Shown here: positions 12,104 to 13,709 of the stretch, one piece after another
Layout of the letters: every line of letters starts with the position of its first letter
Numbering within the stretch: position 1 is the stretch's first letter
Source: JBEKIK01 sp049509395
GTDB taxonomy: Bacteria; Planctomycetota; Planctomycetia; Pirellulales; Thermoguttaceae
DNA length: 13,709 bases
Assembly (NCBI GenBank): GCA_049509395.1
Contig: JBEKZY010000135.1
Location: 1-13,709, forward strand
Direction of reading: 5' to 3'
Translations under genes and position numbers: made by a program
Notes under the pieces: generated by a model
Told to the model about the DNA's origin: nothing
What the model saw: only the letters and a program-made list of their open reading frames with translations
The model's database searches: none

Positions 12104-13709
12104 ATGAAAAGTATGGAATATATAGTGCGAATAGGAAGCGAACTGACAAACAGGTTCGGCCGTGCATTGCCGGGTGTATTTTTGGCATGGATGTTATGCT
12201 GGGCAAGTGCGCTTATCCCGGCCGAACGGGCCTTGGCAACCGATGTTGTATTAAAAGACGGCCGAGTGCTTCACGGCAAACTGGGCGAGGTCACTGGCTT
12301 GGCCGATATTCCACAGCCCTTCAGTGCCGACGGCGAAGGGCCGGCTCCGACCATTTTGTTGATGGACGACGATCTCAGCCGCACTTTCGTTTCCAAACGC
12401 CTGGTAAAGGAGGTCCGCCAGGATGAGGCCGGGCAGGGCGAGGAAAAATTCACCCTCCATCAACGTGCCATGCGCAACGGCCAGGTTATTCGCAGCGTCG
12501 GGCCGGCCATGCGCTTGCAGCCTTTCGATGAATTCGGCCGGCGGATCTTCACCATGTACACGGTAAAAGGGCCGGTCGACATAATTCAAGGCATCACCGA
12601 GCTGACGCCCCACTGGGCCAAGGTCGAGGGCATTACGCACGTCTGGGACATGCGCATCGCCACCAGTTCCATTCCCCGCGACGTGCTGCAAAAGATCCTT
12701 TTGAAGCAAATAAATACCAAAGACGTGGAAAATTACAAAAAAATCGCCCGCTTCTACCTGCAAGCCGAGCGTTACGCCGAGGCCCGGCAAGCCCTGGACG
12801 ACCTGTTGCGGGCATTTCCCGACCGGAAAGACCTGAAAGAGCAGTTGGCCCCGTCCCTGAGGGCCATCAAGCAATTGTCGGCCCAACAGCTTTTAACGGA
12901 ACTGAAACTCCGCCGCGATGCCGGCCAGCACGGTTTGGTCTGGGATGGCCTCAAGAAATTTCCTTCCGACGAGGTGGGCGGTGAAATCCTCCAAGGCGCC
13001 TCAGACATGCTGCAAGATTATGAAACCAAGGCCGCCCGCTGCGTTAAAACCTTGGATAAATTCGACGCCTTGCTGCCCAAAATTCCCGATGCTTCCCAGC
13101 GGGAGCAGCTTCGTAAAATCCGTGATGAAATGGCCGCCGAACTGAGTTTTAACACCGTCGATCGCATGGCCGCTTTCCTGCAAAACGCCGACGACGCCCA
13201 AATGCCCGTCCAAGGCAAACTGGCCCTGGCCGTCAGCGGTTGGCTCTTGGGCTCCGATTCGGCCATCGATCAATTGCCCGTGGCCCTGTCGATATACGGA
13301 CTGCGCGCCAAATTGCGGGAATATCTGAACGAGCCGGTGAAAGTCAAGCGCGAAGCGATTCTCGAGGGCCTCAAATCACAGGAAGGAGCGTCGCCCGCTC
13401 TGATTGCCGATCTCTTATCGCACATGAAACCGCCCGTCGATCCGCCCCAAGAATTATCGCCCCAGCGGCCGGGTTATTACAAATTGGAAGTCCCCGGTTT
13501 GCCCAAGGAGCCGCCCATCACTTATTGGGTGCAACTCCCGCCCGAATACGATCCATATAAACTATATCCCGCCATAGTCACGCTCAGCGGCGCAGGCAAT
13601 AACGCCGAAAGCCAGATCGACTGGTGGGCGGGCGATTGGGTTAATCCCCGCCAGGACTCGGAAAAAAGCGATAGCGACTCCAATCCTCCCCCCCCAGATG
13701 AAATAAAAC
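12104..13709 (+). CDS. Secreted multidomain protein entering an alpha/beta-hydrolase domain, 3' end missing
   Basis: An open frame from ATG 12104 runs 535 codons to the window edge. A signal peptide is evident: basic N-region to residue 20, hydrophobic core at about 22-40, and a likely cut after ALA at residue 46. A short DVVLKDGRVLHGKLGEVTGLA segment (47-67) follows, of a type I recall from planctomycete exported proteins. Then come mixed alpha/beta sequence and a helical, TPR-like region with charged repeats (about 205-350, e.g. YKKIARFYLQAERYAEARQALDDLL). From about 474, YWVQLPPEYDPYKLYPAIVTLSGAGNN looks like the first strands and oxyanion turn of an esterase or prolyl-oligopeptidase-like hydrolase; the catalytic Ser, Asp and His would lie beyond the edge. 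A run of eight C at 13688-13695 sits in the coding sequence. A second ATG at 12113 is an alternative start. No Shine-Dalgarno sequence is seen. Confidence 0.8.
   Translation, partial: MKSMEYIVRIGSELTNRFGRALPGVFLAWMLCWASALIPAERALATDVVLKDGRVLHGKLGEVTGLADIPQPFSADGEGPAPTILLMDDDLSRTFVSKRLVKEVRQDEAGQGEEKFTLHQRAMRNGQVIRSVGPAMRLQPFDEFGRRIFTMYTVKGPVDIIQGITELTPHWAKVEGITHVWDMRIATSSIPRDVLQKILLKQINTKDVENYKKIARFYLQAERYAEARQALDDLLRAFPDRKDLKEQLAPSLRAIKQLSAQQLLTELKLRRDAGQHGLVWDGLKKFPSDEVGGEILQGASDMLQDYETKAARCVKTLDKFDALLPKIPDASQREQLRKIRDEMAAELSFNTVDRMAAFLQNADDAQMPVQGKLALAVSGWLLGSDSAIDQLPVALSIYGLRAKLREYLNEPVKVKREAILEGLKSQEGASPALIADLLSHMKPPVDPPQELSPQRPGYYKLEVPGLPKEPPITYWVQLPPEYDPYKLYPAIVTLSGAGNNAESQIDWWAGDWVNPRQDSEKSDSDSNPPPPDEIK

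Noticed and set aside
12251..12886. 211-codon minus-strand ORF
   Set aside because: It lies antisense to the large plus-strand gene, which has a signal peptide and recognisable domains; the minus frame is a shadow with no family resemblance.

Overview
The window looks like a chromosomal stretch from a planctomycete, probably of the Pirellulales type. This is inferred from protein style: two planctomycete-like ECF sigma factors, an N-terminal CxxC...CxxC zinc-ribbon membrane protein, a clan AA aspartic-protease-like protein, and a secreted repeat/esterase protein. Most starts also lack a Shine-Dalgarno sequence. No rRNA, tRNA, CRISPR array, transposase or phage gene was seen. The content is mostly housekeeping metabolism with unusually repeat-rich intergenic DNA.

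Left part, minus strand (about 5.5 kb down to 1): a methyltransferase-like gene, then leuC and leuD (isopropylmalate isomerase), an aspartic-protease-like gene, bioB, an ECF sigma factor, and a multi-pass membrane protein cut off by the left edge. Two of these genes look damaged or diverged. BioB lacks about 45 residues, including both cysteines that normally hold the [2Fe-2S] sulfur-donor cluster. The protease-like protein has Asn where the catalytic Asp should be, yet has a near-consensus promoter and a good ribosome-binding site.

Middle part (about 5.5 to 9.8 kb): a second ECF sigma factor on the plus strand, preceded by a long leader filled by a possible 51-codon upstream ORF; pdxA (minus); dtd (plus); and the Mrp/ApbC-type Fe-S cluster carrier ATPase (minus). 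dtd and mrp converge on a hairpin.

Right part (about 9.8 kb to the end): a small two-helix membrane protein (minus), a 94-residue protein with a domain usually fused to a DNA-binding region (plus), a zinc-ribbon membrane protein (minus), and a large secreted protein (plus) that enters an alpha/beta-hydrolase-like domain where the window ends.

The most striking non-coding structure is a set of tandem repeats with a strict 7-bp period. They lie on or just after the stop codons of four minus-strand genes (sigma factor, bioB, leuC, pdxA). After bioB, ten heptamers of two or three different sequences run in one continuous phase starting exactly at the stop codon. A 38-bp block of that array recurs identically after leuC. 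This resembles the heptameric short tandemly repeated repetitive (STRR) sequences known from cyanobacteria. Several REP-like hairpins occupy other intergenic gaps. No defence system or other multigene novelty is visible.
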